A DNA stretch of 64,000 bases. Source: Natrinema versiforme JCM 10478. Its GTDB lineage: Archaea > Halobacteriota > Halobacteria > Halobacteriales > Natrialbaceae. The position numbers were made by a program, and so were the translations under genes. The DNA lies in NCBI RefSeq assembly GCF_000337195.1, contig NZ_AOID01000005.1:83814-147813 (forward strand). Direction: 5' to 3'. The stretch's first letter is position 1. Each line of letters begins with the position of its first letter. Shown piece after piece: positions 47,444 through 56,424 of the stretch. Below the pieces are notes generated by a model. That model had not been told where the DNA came from, did no database searches, and saw only the letters and a list, made by a program, of their open reading frames with translations.

Positions 47444-47544
47444 GCGCCTCTCGGCGATCGGAACCTCGAGTCATGCTGACACGAGCACAGATTCGGCGTG
47501 CGCTGCTCTCGTTCGGAGCAGCGCGTGACTGATCGAGACGATTG

Positions 47545-48639
47545 TCACTCAGTACGACCGCGTGCCGCGGGTATCGTAAACGAGAACGTCGCTCCGTCTC
47601 CCGAATCGGGCGTGATCCAGATATCACCGTCGTGCCGTTCGACGATGCGTTTACAGAGCGCGAGCCCGATCCCGGTTCCGGCGTACTCCTCGTAGCTGTG
47701 AAGTCGCTGGAACATCTCGAAAACGCGGTCCGTGTCCGCCGAGTCGATGCCGATCCCCTCGTCGCTGACCGAAATGATCCACTCCTCTTCCTCGAGCGTC
47801 GCGGAAATCCGTACCCGCGCCGCCTGCTCGCCGCTGTATTCGATCGCGTTGGCCAACAGATTCTGAAAGACGTGCCGGAGCTGGCTGGCGTCGCCCCTGA
47901 CGGTCGGCAACGGTTCGCTGGTGATTTCGGCGTCGGCGTTCTCGATCCGCATCTCGAGGTCGAGTAGTACGTCCTCGAGCACTGCCTCGAGATCGACCGA
48001 ATCGGCGGGGTCGTCCTGTGTCTCGACCCGCGAGTACTTGAGTAGTCCCTCGATCATCTCGCGCATCCGCTCGGCACCGTCGACGGCGAACTCGATGAAC
48101 TCGCCTGCGTCCTCGTCGAGTTCGTCCCCGTACTGGCTTTCGAGCAGTTGCAGATAGCGCGTCACCATCCGTAACGGCTCCCGAAGGTCGTGAGAAACCG
48201 CGTAGGCGAACTGCTTGAAGTGCTCGTTTGATGTCTCCAGCCGTTGCTGGTACTCGTGGCGCTCGGTGATATCGAAATGTGCGACGGCGACGTATCGCCG
48301 ATCGCCGTCGGTGAACGATGCCGCCCGCATGAGGAACCAGCGTTGCTCGTTCGGAGAGTGACACGGATATTCGAATTCGAAGTGGTCCCGGTCGCCCGCG
48401 AGAACCTCGGATAACCCAACGGCGGCAGTCTGTCCGGTTTCCGACTCCGCTTGGTTGGTGATCTCGAGATAGTTGGTTCCGATCAGATCCGACCGACGAT
48501 CGACACCGTTCGATTCGCCGAACTCCTGCCATGCCTGGTTCGTATGCAGTATCGTGCCGTCATCACCGAGGATGGCGACGTTGATCGGGAGCGTATCGAG
48601 TGCCGTCGGAACGAGCGCCGCAAGCTCCTGAGCGTTCAT
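47545..48639 (-). CDS. PAS-HisKA-HATPase histidine kinase
   Basis: This 364-residue soluble kinase has one PAS domain (about 14-125) starting at LDTLPINVAILGDDGTILHTN. The classical HisKA follows with H150 in AVSHDLREPLRMV, then N-box FQNLLANAIEYS, DEGIGID and the GTGIGLALCK G2 box. Unlike the other two kinases in the window its H box is of the bacterial-like SHDLREPL type seen in phytochrome-related kinases. The ATG at 48639 is chosen because the longer frame adds an Arg/Pro-rich segment. The signal is unknown. Confidence 0.88.
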   Translation of the reverse strand: MNAQELAALVPTALDTLPINVAILGDDGTILHTNQAWQEFGESNGVDRRSDLIGTNYLEITNQAESETGQTAAVGLSEVLAGDRDHFEFEYPCHSPNEQRWFLMRAASFTDGDRRYVAVAHFDITERHEYQQRLETSNEHFKQFAYAVSHDLREPLRMVTRYLQLLESQYGDELDEDAGEFIEFAVDGAERMREMIEGLLKYSRVETQDDPADSVDLEAVLEDVLLDLEMRIENADAEITSEPLPTVRGDASQLRHVFQNLLANAIEYSGEQAARVRISATLEEEEWIISVSDEGIGIDSADTDRVFEMFQRLHSYEEYAGTGIGLALCKRIVERHDGDIWITPDSGDGATFSFTIPAARGRTE

Positions 48640-49059
48640 ACCTGCTCCATATCGCCAGAATTGTCTTCGATACGGACGCTGTCGTTTGCGACTGCAGGAT
48701 TCGTTCGGGGGGTGCGGTCTGACATGGTGAGTTGCTTGAGTGTCGGTTCTGTGGTATTCCTGTGGCCGCTCCACGCCCATTCCGCCTATCGCCTTCCTCG
48801 CTACGGGGAGGCGACAGGGAAAAGATCTCTATCTAAACAGACGGAACCACATGCGTATAAGATGCGCATTCACCCAGATGATCAAACAACCCCGCCCAAC
48901 CTACTCTCACAGCGCGACCACAGCCGGTTCAACTGATGCGGTAGCGCGGAGTCCCCTTCCTCAAGGAACGAGCGAAGCGAGTGAGTAGGGAGGGGAGGAG
49001 CGCGTTTGTATAGGGCACAAACACCATTTTATAAGTAGCCACCTGTCTACATTAAATAT

Positions 49060-50250
49060 GTGGCAGACGACTACGTGCGTCGGACGGCAATCACCCGCCT
49101 CTCGGTAGACGGTGAGCAACGCGAGTTGCTTGAGGAAACTATCTCCGAGTGGAAGCGTGGTTGCCAACTCGCCACGGACATGGCGTGGGGCAACTGTAAC
49201 ACAAAAAGCGACGTACAGCCCCTCGCCTACGACGACGTGCGCGAACACACCGATCTCGGTAGTCAGCACGCGATTCTCGCCACCCACCAAGCCGCACAAG
49301 CCATCACTGGCTGTATCGAGCGCCGGTCTAACGGCAGGAAAGTCAGCAAGCCCACGTTCACCGCACCCACGGTGAAGTACGACACTCGGACCATGTCGCT
49401 GTTCGATGACGGCACAGTGTCTCTCTCCACCACGAAGAGTCGTGTCCGGTGTGAACTTGCTCTGCCCGACGCCGACGATGGCTACCAACGGCAGTACCTC
49501 GACTCGGACACGTGGAGCGTCACGGAAAGTACGCTCACCGTCCGTGACGGCGACTACTTCTTGCATATCGGCTTCCGCCGACCCAAGAACGACACCGAGC
49601 GGAACACCGTTGAGGACGGAACGGTCCTCGGGGTTGACCTCGGTATCGAAAACCTCGCTGTCACAAGCACTGCCAACTTCTTCAGCGGGCGAGAGGTAAC
49701 ACACGACCTCCGCGATTTTGAGAAGGTACGCGCCGGACTCCACCAGACCGGGACGCGAAGCGCCCATCGGACACTCGAACAGTCGAGTGGCCGTGAGCTT
49801 CGATACATCCGCGACGTACTCCACCACGCGTCCAACGCGATTGTGGATGAAGCACTCCGATACGAGTGCGACGTGATAGCGTTCGAGGACTTAACCCATA
49901 TCCGCGACCGGACGGGAGCGTCGTGGGGTCACAAGTGGGCGTTCCGAACGCTGTACGAACAGGTGGAGTATAAGGCCGAAGCGGACGGTATCTCGGTGAA
50001 GCAAGTGGGTTCGGCGGACACATCGAAGCGGTGCGCCGAGTGCGGATTTACGGCTGACGAGAATCGCCCGACTCGTACTGAGTTCCGATGTGTGAAGTGC
50101 GAGTCGGAAGCGAACGCAGACTACAACGCAGCGAAGAACATCGGGATGCGGTATGTCCGTCGGGGCCAACAGTCGTCTCGGCGGACGGGCAACAGTCAGC
50201 TTGCCCTGAAGTCTGGGGTTGTGACGTCCTCAGGTTTCGTAGAAACCTGA
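49060..50250 (+). CDS. tnpB: RNA-guided endonuclease TnpB (IS1341 type)
   Basis: TnpB is a guide-RNA-directed DNA nuclease, ancestor of Cas12, that helps its element survive. The 396-residue protein has the three RuvC acids D193 (GVDLGIEN), E276 (IAFEDLTH) and D354 (NADYNAAKNI). It also has a zinc finger C325-C328/C344-C347 (CAECGF and CVKCES), so it looks complete. The start is GTG at 49060; an overlapping ATG at 49058 is out of frame. TATA-like TTTATAAG (about 49027-49034) lies 25-30 nt upstream. The 3' end of the gene overlaps the likely omega RNA. Confidence 0.93.
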   Translation: MADDYVRRTAITRLSVDGEQRELLEETISEWKRGCQLATDMAWGNCNTKSDVQPLAYDDVREHTDLGSQHAILATHQAAQAITGCIERRSNGRKVSKPTFTAPTVKYDTRTMSLFDDGTVSLSTTKSRVRCELALPDADDGYQRQYLDSDTWSVTESTLTVRDGDYFLHIGFRRPKNDTERNTVEDGTVLGVDLGIENLAVTSTANFFSGREVTHDLRDFEKVRAGLHQTGTRSAHRTLEQSSGRELRYIRDVLHHASNAIVDEALRYECDVIAFEDLTHIRDRTGASWGHKWAFRTLYEQVEYKAEADGISVKQVGSADTSKRCAECGFTADENRPTRTEFRCVKCESEANADYNAAKNIGMRYVRRGQQSSRRTGNSQLALKSGVVTSSGFVET

Positions 50251-50383
50251 TGGGCTGCACGAGAGCTCGCTCTCGTGAACGCCGAGTGGCGGATTCACCG
50301 CTCACCCGGAAGGGTTTGATGCCGAGTCCACGGACAAGCCCCACCCTCAAAGCGCCGACGGCGCTTAGGGTGGGGTAGTTGAC
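50150..50383 (+). ncRNA. Predicted omega (reRNA) guide RNA of the TnpB element
   Basis: The tnpB 3' end and the following 130 bp fold into successive stems. They are CAGGTTTC-GTA-GAAACCTG, which spans the tnpB stop, CACGAGAG-CTCG-CTCTCGTG, and the right-end long hairpin at 50339-50375. This is where omega RNA lies in IS200/IS605 elements. The guide would be the sequence just outside the right end, beginning near TCGCAGTCGAATCG. Ends are approximate. Confidence 0.55.
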
Positions 50384-50449
50384 TCGCAGTCGAATCGATC
50401 AAAATCGCTGGCAGAATTGGGTTCGTTCCTGCGAGGCTGGCAGCCGACG

Positions 50450-51208
50450 TTACTGTGCGAGGTAGCCTCCCTCGACGGGCAGCGTAACCCCGGTCACGCG
50501 CGAGGAAAGGTCGGAGCCCAGGAAGAGCACCGCGTTCGCGATCTCCTCGGGATCGGCGAGGCCCGGCATCGGCTCGGTGTTTAAGAACTGCTCTTCCATC
50601 TCGGGGTGGTCCTCGATGCTCCGTTCGATCATCTCGGTGCGGACGATCCCCGGCGCGATCGCGTTCGCGCGGATATCGTCATCGGCGTATTCGATCGCCG
50701 CGTACTTCGTGAGCTGGCTCACGGCCGCCTTCGCGGCCCCGTAGCCGCTATACTGGGGGACCGCGACTTCGCCGCCGATCGAGGAGGCGCTGATGATCGA
50801 CCCGCCGCCGTCCTCGAGCATCGCTTGGATCCCGTATTTCAGGCCGTACCAGACGCCTTTCAGGTTCACCTCGATGACTTGCTCGAAGGCATCGTTCTCG
50901 TACTCGTCGAGGCGGGCGACCGGGCCCTCGATGGCCGCGTTGTTGTACAGCACGTCTAGCCCGCCGTACTCGTCGACGGCGGTTTCGATCATCGCTTGGG
51001 CGTCGTCGGGACTAGAGATGTCCGTCTCGACGAACGTCGCTTCGCCGCCGGCATCGACGATCGATTCGACGGCCGCCTGTCCCCCGTCGGTGTCGATGTC
51101 GGCGACGACGACGGACGCACCGTTGTCGGCGAACGTCTTCGCTGTCTGCCGTCCGATTCCCGACCCCGCACCGGTGACGACGGCGACCTTCTCTTCGAGT
51201 AGATTCAT
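50450..51208 (-). CDS. Short-chain dehydrogenase/reductase
   Basis: This 252-residue SDR has TGAGSGIG, a NNAA motif in place of the common NNAG, and Y156/K160 (YGAAK) with S143 in the SAS(S)IGG stretch. The acidic ADIDTDG after beta-2 favours NAD. The start MNLLEEKVAVVTG is an ATG at 51208. It is about as long as the SDR at 19098 but clearly divergent from it. It sits just outside the IS element. The substrate is unknown. Confidence 0.88.
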   Translation of the reverse strand: MNLLEEKVAVVTGAGSGIGRQTAKTFADNGASVVVADIDTDGGQAAVESIVDAGGEATFVETDISSPDDAQAMIETAVDEYGGLDVLYNNAAIEGPVARLDEYENDAFEQVIEVNLKGVWYGLKYGIQAMLEDGGGSIISASSIGGEVAVPQYSGYGAAKAAVSQLTKYAAIEYADDDIRANAIAPGIVRTEMIERSIEDHPEMEEQFLNTEPMPGLADPEEIANAVLFLGSDLSSRVTGVTLPVEGGYLAQ

Positions 51209-51355
51209 GAGTAGATCGTTCCGCTGCCCGTTTGATATGCCTGTTGGACGACGAGTTAATAGACCGGAAAACGGTATCTCGGTCCACCCGCGATGATAGT
51301 CGCTGTCTGATACCGATGAGCAGCCTCACGATAGCGAGAGACGCATGTCCGCCCG

Positions 51356-51819
51356 ATGGTACACGACGAAGCCGACGTACTCACTATCGAATGGGACACG
51401 GAGCTCGAGGCGGTCGTGATGAACCGGCGCGATTTCGGACGGGCGAAACGTACCGTAAGGGGCTGAACACCGGCCTCGATCTGGCGATCCAGAAGGGGGC
51501 GACCAACTGGCTCGCGGACTTGCGGGATCTCGGGACCCTCTCGCAGGACGACCAACAGTGGACTCAGGAGGTGTGGCACCCGCGAGCGTTCGAGAGTTCG
51601 CTCTCGTACATGGCGATCGTCCAGCCCGAGAGCGTCGTCACGAACCTCTCGGTCGACGATCTCGTCCAAGAGGTCGGATCGAACGTCACGTCGCACATGT
51701 TCGATAACAGATCGGACGCCGAGGACTGGCTCCGCGAGCAACAGCAGGAGTTCCAGTGGGACCTCCAGACACAGCGATCCGACGGCGAGAAACGGCGCGG
51801 CCGTGACCGAAGCCAGTAA
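51356..51819 (+). pseudogene. Frameshifted SpoIIAA-like (STAS/SEC14) protein gene
   Basis: Two frames are needed for one protein. The first runs from ATG 51356 for 36 codons (MVHDEADVLTIEWDTELEAVV...) and stops at TGA 51464. The second continues in the next frame through TYRKGLNTGLDLAIQKGATNW...LADLRDLGTLSQDDQQWTQEVWHP to 51819. The switch lies near 51431-51445 (GATTTCGGACGGGCGAAACG), where one missing base would restore a phrase of the type DFxTGETYRKGLN. A haloarchaeal SpoIIAA-like small protein of about 150 residues results. It may be an inactivated gene, a programmed shift or a sequencing error. Confidence 0.7.
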
Positions 51820-51922
51820 GCGGATCGTCACAACGTTGCTGTCCGAGCAGCGGAGTCTGTCACCGACCGTGTCCAGCGATTCGTGAACCGATCGACGAGC
51901 AGCGACCGCACGCGCGGCCACC

Positions 51923-52540
51923 TCACGTCGACTCGCACAGCGTCCGTTCGAAAAACGAGCCGACCGTCGTCCCGATCTCGTCGTGTTTCCCGAGGAAGAA
52001 GTGATCGCTCGCCAGCGCGGTGATCTCGTCGCCGCGCTCTCTCGCGCGGTCGACGACGGGTTCCCAGTCGACGGTCGTGTCCCGCTCGCCGTACAGCAGG
52101 TGGAACGGGGACTCGAGTCGGGACAGCGCCTCGAGCGCGTCGAGGTCGTCTGCCAGTCGGGCCGTCGGGGCGAGGACGGCGACGGCGTCGGGGTCGGTCT
52201 CCGCCGCGGCGAGCAGCGCGAGCGACGCGCCGAAGCTGTAGCCGAAGATGCCGACTCGGCGGTCGTCGCCCGCGGCGTACTCGTCGCGGGCCCACCGAAC
52301 GGCGTTGCGAACGTCCGCTCGCTCACCGCACCCCTCGTCCCACGGGCCGTAATCGAAGCGGAGACAGGCGATCCCCGACTCGCAGAGTACCTCCGAGACC
52401 GCGACGAGGCGGGGATCGCTCCGCGAACCGCCCTGCTGGGGATGGGGCGGACATGCGACGACGATCGCGTCGGGTTCGCCGGCCGGTTCCTCGAGCGTCC
52501 CGCGAACGTCGCGGCCACCGGGAATCAGGACATCGCTCAT
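51923..52540 (-). CDS. Alpha/beta hydrolase (dienelactone hydrolase-like)
   Basis: This 205-residue protein has the nucleophile Ser in GYSFGAS, the acid in YGERDTTVD, and the catalytic His in ALASDHFFLG, the order typical of small alpha/beta hydrolases. It begins MSDVLIPGGRDVRG (ATG 52540), and the upstream in-frame ATG 10 codons earlier is less likely. It follows the M23-like gene by 26 bp on the same strand, suggesting co-transcription. Its substrate is unknown. Confidence 0.82.
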   Translation of the reverse strand: MSDVLIPGGRDVRGTLEEPAGEPDAIVVACPPHPQQGGSRSDPRLVAVSEVLCESGIACLRFDYGPWDEGCGERADVRNAVRWARDEYAAGDDRRVGIFGYSFGASLALLAAAETDPDAVAVLAPTARLADDLDALEALSRLESPFHLLYGERDTTVDWEPVVDRARERGDEITALASDHFFLGKHDEIGTTVGSFFERTLCEST

Positions 52541-52566
52541 AGACAACCGTTGTGAAGCGGCGGTAA

Positions 52567-54210
52567 TCAATCCCCGTCGCCCTCGAGCGCGGCGTGGCCG
52601 ACTCGACCCGTCTCAGGGGAGACTGCCGGGTCGGGAAACGCCTCGCGCAAGCGGAGCCGATCGTATTCCCCGAGGAGGGCGTAGCCGACGAACCCGACCG
52701 CGAACGCGAGCGCGCCCAGATTCTGGACTCCAACGCCGAGACTCGAGCCGAGTCCGCCGTCCCAGACAGCGGCCGCGACAAGTCCGAGACCGACGATGAT
52801 ACCGAGGCCGCCGGGCCGGCGTCGGTAGCGGTCCCCTCCGATCACGACTCGAGCCCGCCAGCCCGCGGCGAGTGCGGCTCCGCCGATCAGCAGGGGCGCG
52901 ACGGCGGACGTGGCGACGACGATCGGCGCGAAAAACGCGACGACACCGCCGACACACGTCCCGAACGCGACGCGGGACAGCGTGGCGAGTCCGGCACTGT
53001 CGCCGCTCGAGGATCCGGCTCGGTCCGCGTCGCGTTCGGCCGGCTGCTCGTCCCTGTCAGTCCGATTCGGCTCCGAGTCCCCGTCCAATCGATCGACGTG
53101 GGTGACGCGTTGGCCGGCGGAGAGGAACGACCGGGTTTCGTTTCTGTTCTCGCCCCCGTCCTCGAGCGATTTGTCGGTAGGATCACTATCGGCGTGCTCG
53201 TTGCCGTCTCCGTCGTCCGCGCCGGGGCGGGGATCAGCGATCGACGGGCTGGCACCGGGCCACTCGGCGTTGATGTCGTCGAAGGCGATCGGGAGCCCCG
53301 CCGCGATCTCGAAGCGGGGGTGATCCTGCAACTGGAAGTGGAGGTGCGGTTCCGAGGAGTTCCCGGAGTGGCCACAGCGGCCGATCTCCTGCCCGCGGCG
53401 CACCCGTTCTCCGGGCGCGACCGACGTGCTGCCGGGGACGAGATGGGCCAGACAACTGTACTCGTCGGGCGTGTGTTGGAGCACGACGTAGCACCCGCGG
53501 ATGTCCCGCTTTAGTGGGTGGGAGAGACCGCCGCCGCGGGGGGATTCGAAATCGCTGTCGAAGACGTCGATGACGACGCCGTCGGCGGGGGCCAGAATCG
53601 GTTCGTCGTAGCAGTAGTAGCCGTCCACGGCCGATCCGGACTCCTCGGGGGCGGTTCGGCCCGCGTCGTCGGTGATCACGAAGTCGTAAGCGTACCGTTG
53701 GGTCGCCGGGAACCACGAGTGAGAGAAATCGCGGTCGTAGCTCCCGTTGACGACGGTCCACGTGCCGTCGAACGGGAGGCGGTACGAGGCCTGCTGGTCG
53801 TAGGTCTCGGCGTCGGGGAACGTCCCGCGGTGGCGGACGAACGCGACGGCGGTCCCGAGCCACTGCGAGAGATCCTGTGCCAGCAGGAGCGGATTGACGA
53901 ACGTCAACGGCATCGTTAGAATCCACGCCGCGAACGTCTGCCAACTCCCCATCTCGATCCAGTCGATCGGACCTTCGCTCTCCTCGTCGGCCCCGCGTCG
54001 CAACGCCAGATCCACCAGTGGCGAGACGAACGGCCAGAGGAAAAAGAGGAAGAAGAGTTCGAAAACCTCGAGGACGGCCAGCGAGTCGAAGACGTAGCTG
54101 GGGACGGCGAGCAGCCCCAACAGCGCGAGGTACATCGGCTCGAACGACCGGAGGCGGCCGCGAAGCCGCGAAGCGAGCGTGGTCGGGAGGGAACGCGTCC
54201 GTTCGCTCAT
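52567..54210 (-). CDS. Membrane protein with an M23-like metallopeptidase domain
   Basis: This 547-residue protein has N-terminal hydrophobic helices (about 27-65 and 90-130), then an M23/LytM-like domain (about 165-300). It ends with several hydrophobic C-terminal helices (about 407-515). The domain keeps H256 (LAHLVPGS) and the H289-L-H291 motif (SEPHLHFQ), but the first HxxxD ligand is replaced by R172 with D176 kept (QRYAYDFVI). M23 enzymes cut cross-linked peptides of peptidoglycan, which haloarchaea lack. So it may be a non-peptidoglycan peptidase or a binding module. The start MSERTRSLPTTL is an ATG at 54210. Confidence 0.78.
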   Translation of the reverse strand: MSERTRSLPTTLASRLRGRLRSFEPMYLALLGLLAVPSYVFDSLAVLEVFELFFLFFLWPFVSPLVDLALRRGADEESEGPIDWIEMGSWQTFAAWILTMPLTFVNPLLLAQDLSQWLGTAVAFVRHRGTFPDAETYDQQASYRLPFDGTWTVVNGSYDRDFSHSWFPATQRYAYDFVITDDAGRTAPEESGSAVDGYYCYDEPILAPADGVVIDVFDSDFESPRGGGLSHPLKRDIRGCYVVLQHTPDEYSCLAHLVPGSTSVAPGERVRRGQEIGRCGHSGNSSEPHLHFQLQDHPRFEIAAGLPIAFDDINAEWPGASPSIADPRPGADDGDGNEHADSDPTDKSLEDGGENRNETRSFLSAGQRVTHVDRLDGDSEPNRTDRDEQPAERDADRAGSSSGDSAGLATLSRVAFGTCVGGVVAFFAPIVVATSAVAPLLIGGAALAAGWRARVVIGGDRYRRRPGGLGIIVGLGLVAAAVWDGGLGSSLGVGVQNLGALAFAVGFVGYALLGEYDRLRLREAFPDPAVSPETGRVGHAALEGDGD

Positions 54211-54337
54211 CGAGACAATGATCGTGCCAGCACCACGTAATCGCTTTGTGAACTGCAATTCACGTTCAGAGTTAACATACAACACACAGGTTCGTACGTC
54301 CGGAACGATCAATGTGATGTCGGACCAACGCTGAGGC

Positions 54338-55225
54338 ATGACGCCGGACGACGAGTCGGAGACCGCGGTTCGGGACGCCTTCTCCCTGTTCGATCACGAG
54401 ATTCGCCTCGAGATCCTGCTGGCCCTGCTCGAGGACTGGCGCGCCGTCTACACCGAGCCGCGGTCGTACGCGGAGCTGATGGACGCGGTCGGCATGCGCG
54501 ACAGCGGGAAGTTCAACTACCACCTCGACAAGCTTCGCGGCGTCTACGTGCGGGAGGTCGAGGACGGCTACGTGCCGACGGCGGCGGTGACGGCGCTGTA
54601 CCGGGCCGTCCTGGCACATCGGCCGACCGACCGCCTCGCGCTCGACCGGACGACGATCGACTCGACCTGTCCGCGCTGTGAGGGGGCGGCGGTCCTGCGG
54701 TACGAACGGGGGTTCGTCACGGTCGAGTGTTCCGCGTGCGAGGAGTGGCCCGGCTTTACCTACCCGTTCCCGAAAAACGGGATCGAGGGGCGAGATCCCG
54801 ACGCCGTCGTGCGGGCGACCGCTCGTCGCGCGAGATACCACGCCGGACTCGCCCGGACGGGCCAATGTCCGTTCTGTGCGGGCCAGACGGCCGTCGATGT
54901 CCACCTCGAGAGCGATGCGGACGGGTGGGGCGACGAAGACGGCGAATCCGAGGACGTGGTGGTCGAAATCGCCTGTGAGACCTGTACGTTTCTCGTCGGC
55001 ATGGGGCCACTCCCGCCGCTGCTGTTCGACGGCCGCGTCGCCGGCGCGTTCGCCGATATTGGTGTCGACCTCGAGCGTGCCGACTGGGAACTCCCCGCAC
55101 CGACCGCGCGGGTCGACGCTCGGGACCCGCTGCGGCTCGCGCTCTCGGTCGCCGGCGACGCAGGGACGGCCACGATCGTCGTCGACGACTCGCTGACCGT
55201 TCGCTCGGTCGATATCGAGCGCTAG
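54338..55225 (+). CDS. ArsR-like HTH regulator with a zinc-finger sensor domain
   Basis: This 295-residue protein has a winged-helix domain (about 1-75: AFSLFDHEIRLEILLALLEDW and YHLDKLRG) followed by a Cys-rich part. CxxC pairs in STCPRCEG and ECSACEEW, then CPFCAG and CETC, suggest two zinc sites. A C-terminal acidic domain follows. This architecture is common in haloarchaeal one-component regulators of the ArsR/DUF7351 type. It starts MTPDDESETAVRD at 54338 and stands directly before pspA, which it may control; that is inference. Confidence 0.82.
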   Translation: MTPDDESETAVRDAFSLFDHEIRLEILLALLEDWRAVYTEPRSYAELMDAVGMRDSGKFNYHLDKLRGVYVREVEDGYVPTAAVTALYRAVLAHRPTDRLALDRTTIDSTCPRCEGAAVLRYERGFVTVECSACEEWPGFTYPFPKNGIEGRDPDAVVRATARRARYHAGLARTGQCPFCAGQTAVDVHLESDADGWGDEDGESEDVVVEIACETCTFLVGMGPLPPLLFDGRVAGAFADIGVDLERADWELPAPTARVDARDPLRLALSVAGDAGTATIVVDDSLTVRSVDIER

Positions 55226-55289
55226 TCACGGCTTGGCCGACGCCGGGCAGGAACTCCGCGGAACGTCGTCTCGCAGTGGATATTTCTGA

Positions 55290-55328
55290 GGTGACATTTT
55301 TAAGGCCGAGGAGCAATACGTTGCGAGT
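55290..55328 (+). promoter_or_regulatory. pspA core promoter
   Basis: TTTTTAAG (55297-55304) is a clear TATA-like box whose centre lies about 29 nt before the pspA ATG at 55329. This spacing predicts a leaderless transcript. Confidence 0.5.
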
Positions 55329-56165
55329 ATGGGCATCCTCTCTCGGACTTCCTACGTCATCCGGTCGAAGCTCAACTCGGTGCTCAACCGGGCCGAGGAC
55401 CCGACCGAAACGCTGGACTACTCCTACGAGCAGATGCGGGACCAACTCCAGCAGGTCAAACGCGGCATCGCCGATCTCACCACGCAGAAAAAGCGCCTCG
55501 AGATGCAGAAACGCCGGCTCGAGGACAACGTCGAGAAACACAACGATCAGGCCCGAACCGCGGTCCAGCAAGACCGCGAGGATCTGGCGCGACGCGCCCT
55601 CGAGAAGAAGAAGACGAAGATGAACCAGATCGAGGATCTCGAGCGCCAGATCTCGGAGCTGCAGAACCAGCAGGATCGGCTGATCGAGCAGAAAAACGAA
55701 CTCCAGAGCCGCATCGAGGAGTTCCGTACCAAAAAGGAGACGATGAAGGCCCGCCACGAGGCCGCCAAAGCCAGTTCCACGGTCTCGGAGGCCATGACGG
55801 CCACCGGCGAGGAGTTCGAAGACGTCGGTCGCGCCATCGAACGCGCCGAGGAACAGACCGAGGACATGGAGGCCCGCGCCGCCGCGATGGACGAACTCCA
55901 CGAGTCGGGCGCGTTCGACGACGTCCTCTCGGACAAGGACAACATCGACCGCGAACTCGAGCAGCTAGAGACCGACAGCGGCGTCGAAGCCGAACTCGAG
56001 ACGCTCAAGTCCGACGTGGGCGGGGGCAACGCGGAACCGGAAGCGGAGTCCGAGTCCGAAGCCGCGGCCGATGTCGACGAGGAGGAACTTACGGACCTCG
56101 AGGGCAACGATCAGGAAGACGTCGAGGCCGAACTCGCGGAGCTACAGGACGAAGAGAACGCATAG
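55329..56165 (+). CDS. pspA: PspA/IM30 family membrane-remodelling protein
   Basis: PspA-family proteins are ESCRT-III relatives that bind stressed membranes. The 278-residue protein is almost wholly coiled coil (about 20-215), starting MGILSRTSYVIRSKLNSVLN and running into EQMRDQLQQVKRGIADLTTQ. It ends with a very acidic tail. In Haloferax and Natrialba relatives such proteins are induced by stress. An HTH regulator gene precedes it. There is no PspB or PspC gene beside it. Confidence 0.9.
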   Translation: MGILSRTSYVIRSKLNSVLNRAEDPTETLDYSYEQMRDQLQQVKRGIADLTTQKKRLEMQKRRLEDNVEKHNDQARTAVQQDREDLARRALEKKKTKMNQIEDLERQISELQNQQDRLIEQKNELQSRIEEFRTKKETMKARHEAAKASSTVSEAMTATGEEFEDVGRAIERAEEQTEDMEARAAAMDELHESGAFDDVLSDKDNIDRELEQLETDSGVEAELETLKSDVGGGNAEPEAESESEAAADVDEEELTDLEGNDQEDVEAELAELQDEENA

Positions 56166-56424
56166 ATATCGGGTGCTGACAGCGTCGGCACAGGAGTCCG
56201 TTTTCGGAGCGCGGATTCGGATTTTCACCGCTGAGTGACTTCCCGAACGGCGTGGTGGAGAAGCCGGATTTTTCGTTCGCCGTGAGACGACGTGAGCCGC
56301 CGCAGTCGAACGACAACCGGGACGGCTGTGAGTCCGCATATTTTTGTCAGCGTGAAATTATTTCCCGCTTCCAGTGCTGTGAGGCAGAGAAACGATTACC
56401 ATCGTCTATGAATATATCTGTACT

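Larger units (their letters stand above)
48941..50383 (+). mobile_element. IS1341-type (IS200/IS605 superfamily) element carrying only tnpB
   Basis: The left end folds as CCCCTTCCT (48953-48961) with AGGGAGGGG (48987-48995), one wobble pair, around an inner hairpin-prone stretch. The right end folds as CCCCACCCT (50339-50347) with AGGGTGGGG (50367-50375), containing AAGCGCC-GAC-GGCGCTT (50350-50366). The element probably ends near TAGTTGAC (about 50383). Only tnpB is inside; no tnpA-like Y1 transposase is seen, so movement would need TnpA in trans. The exact outer borders, especially on the left, are estimates. There is no terminal inverted repeat, as expected for this superfamily. Confidence 0.6.

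Noticed and set aside
48640..48940. Search for tnpA or a broken Y1 transposase beside tnpB
   Set aside because: No HUH motif or frame is visible in the 300 bp before the left end, so the element is called tnpB-only.
52567..54210. Peptidoglycan endopeptidase activity for the M23-like protein
   Set aside because: Haloarchaea lack peptidoglycan and the first zinc ligand is replaced, so I did not assign that role.
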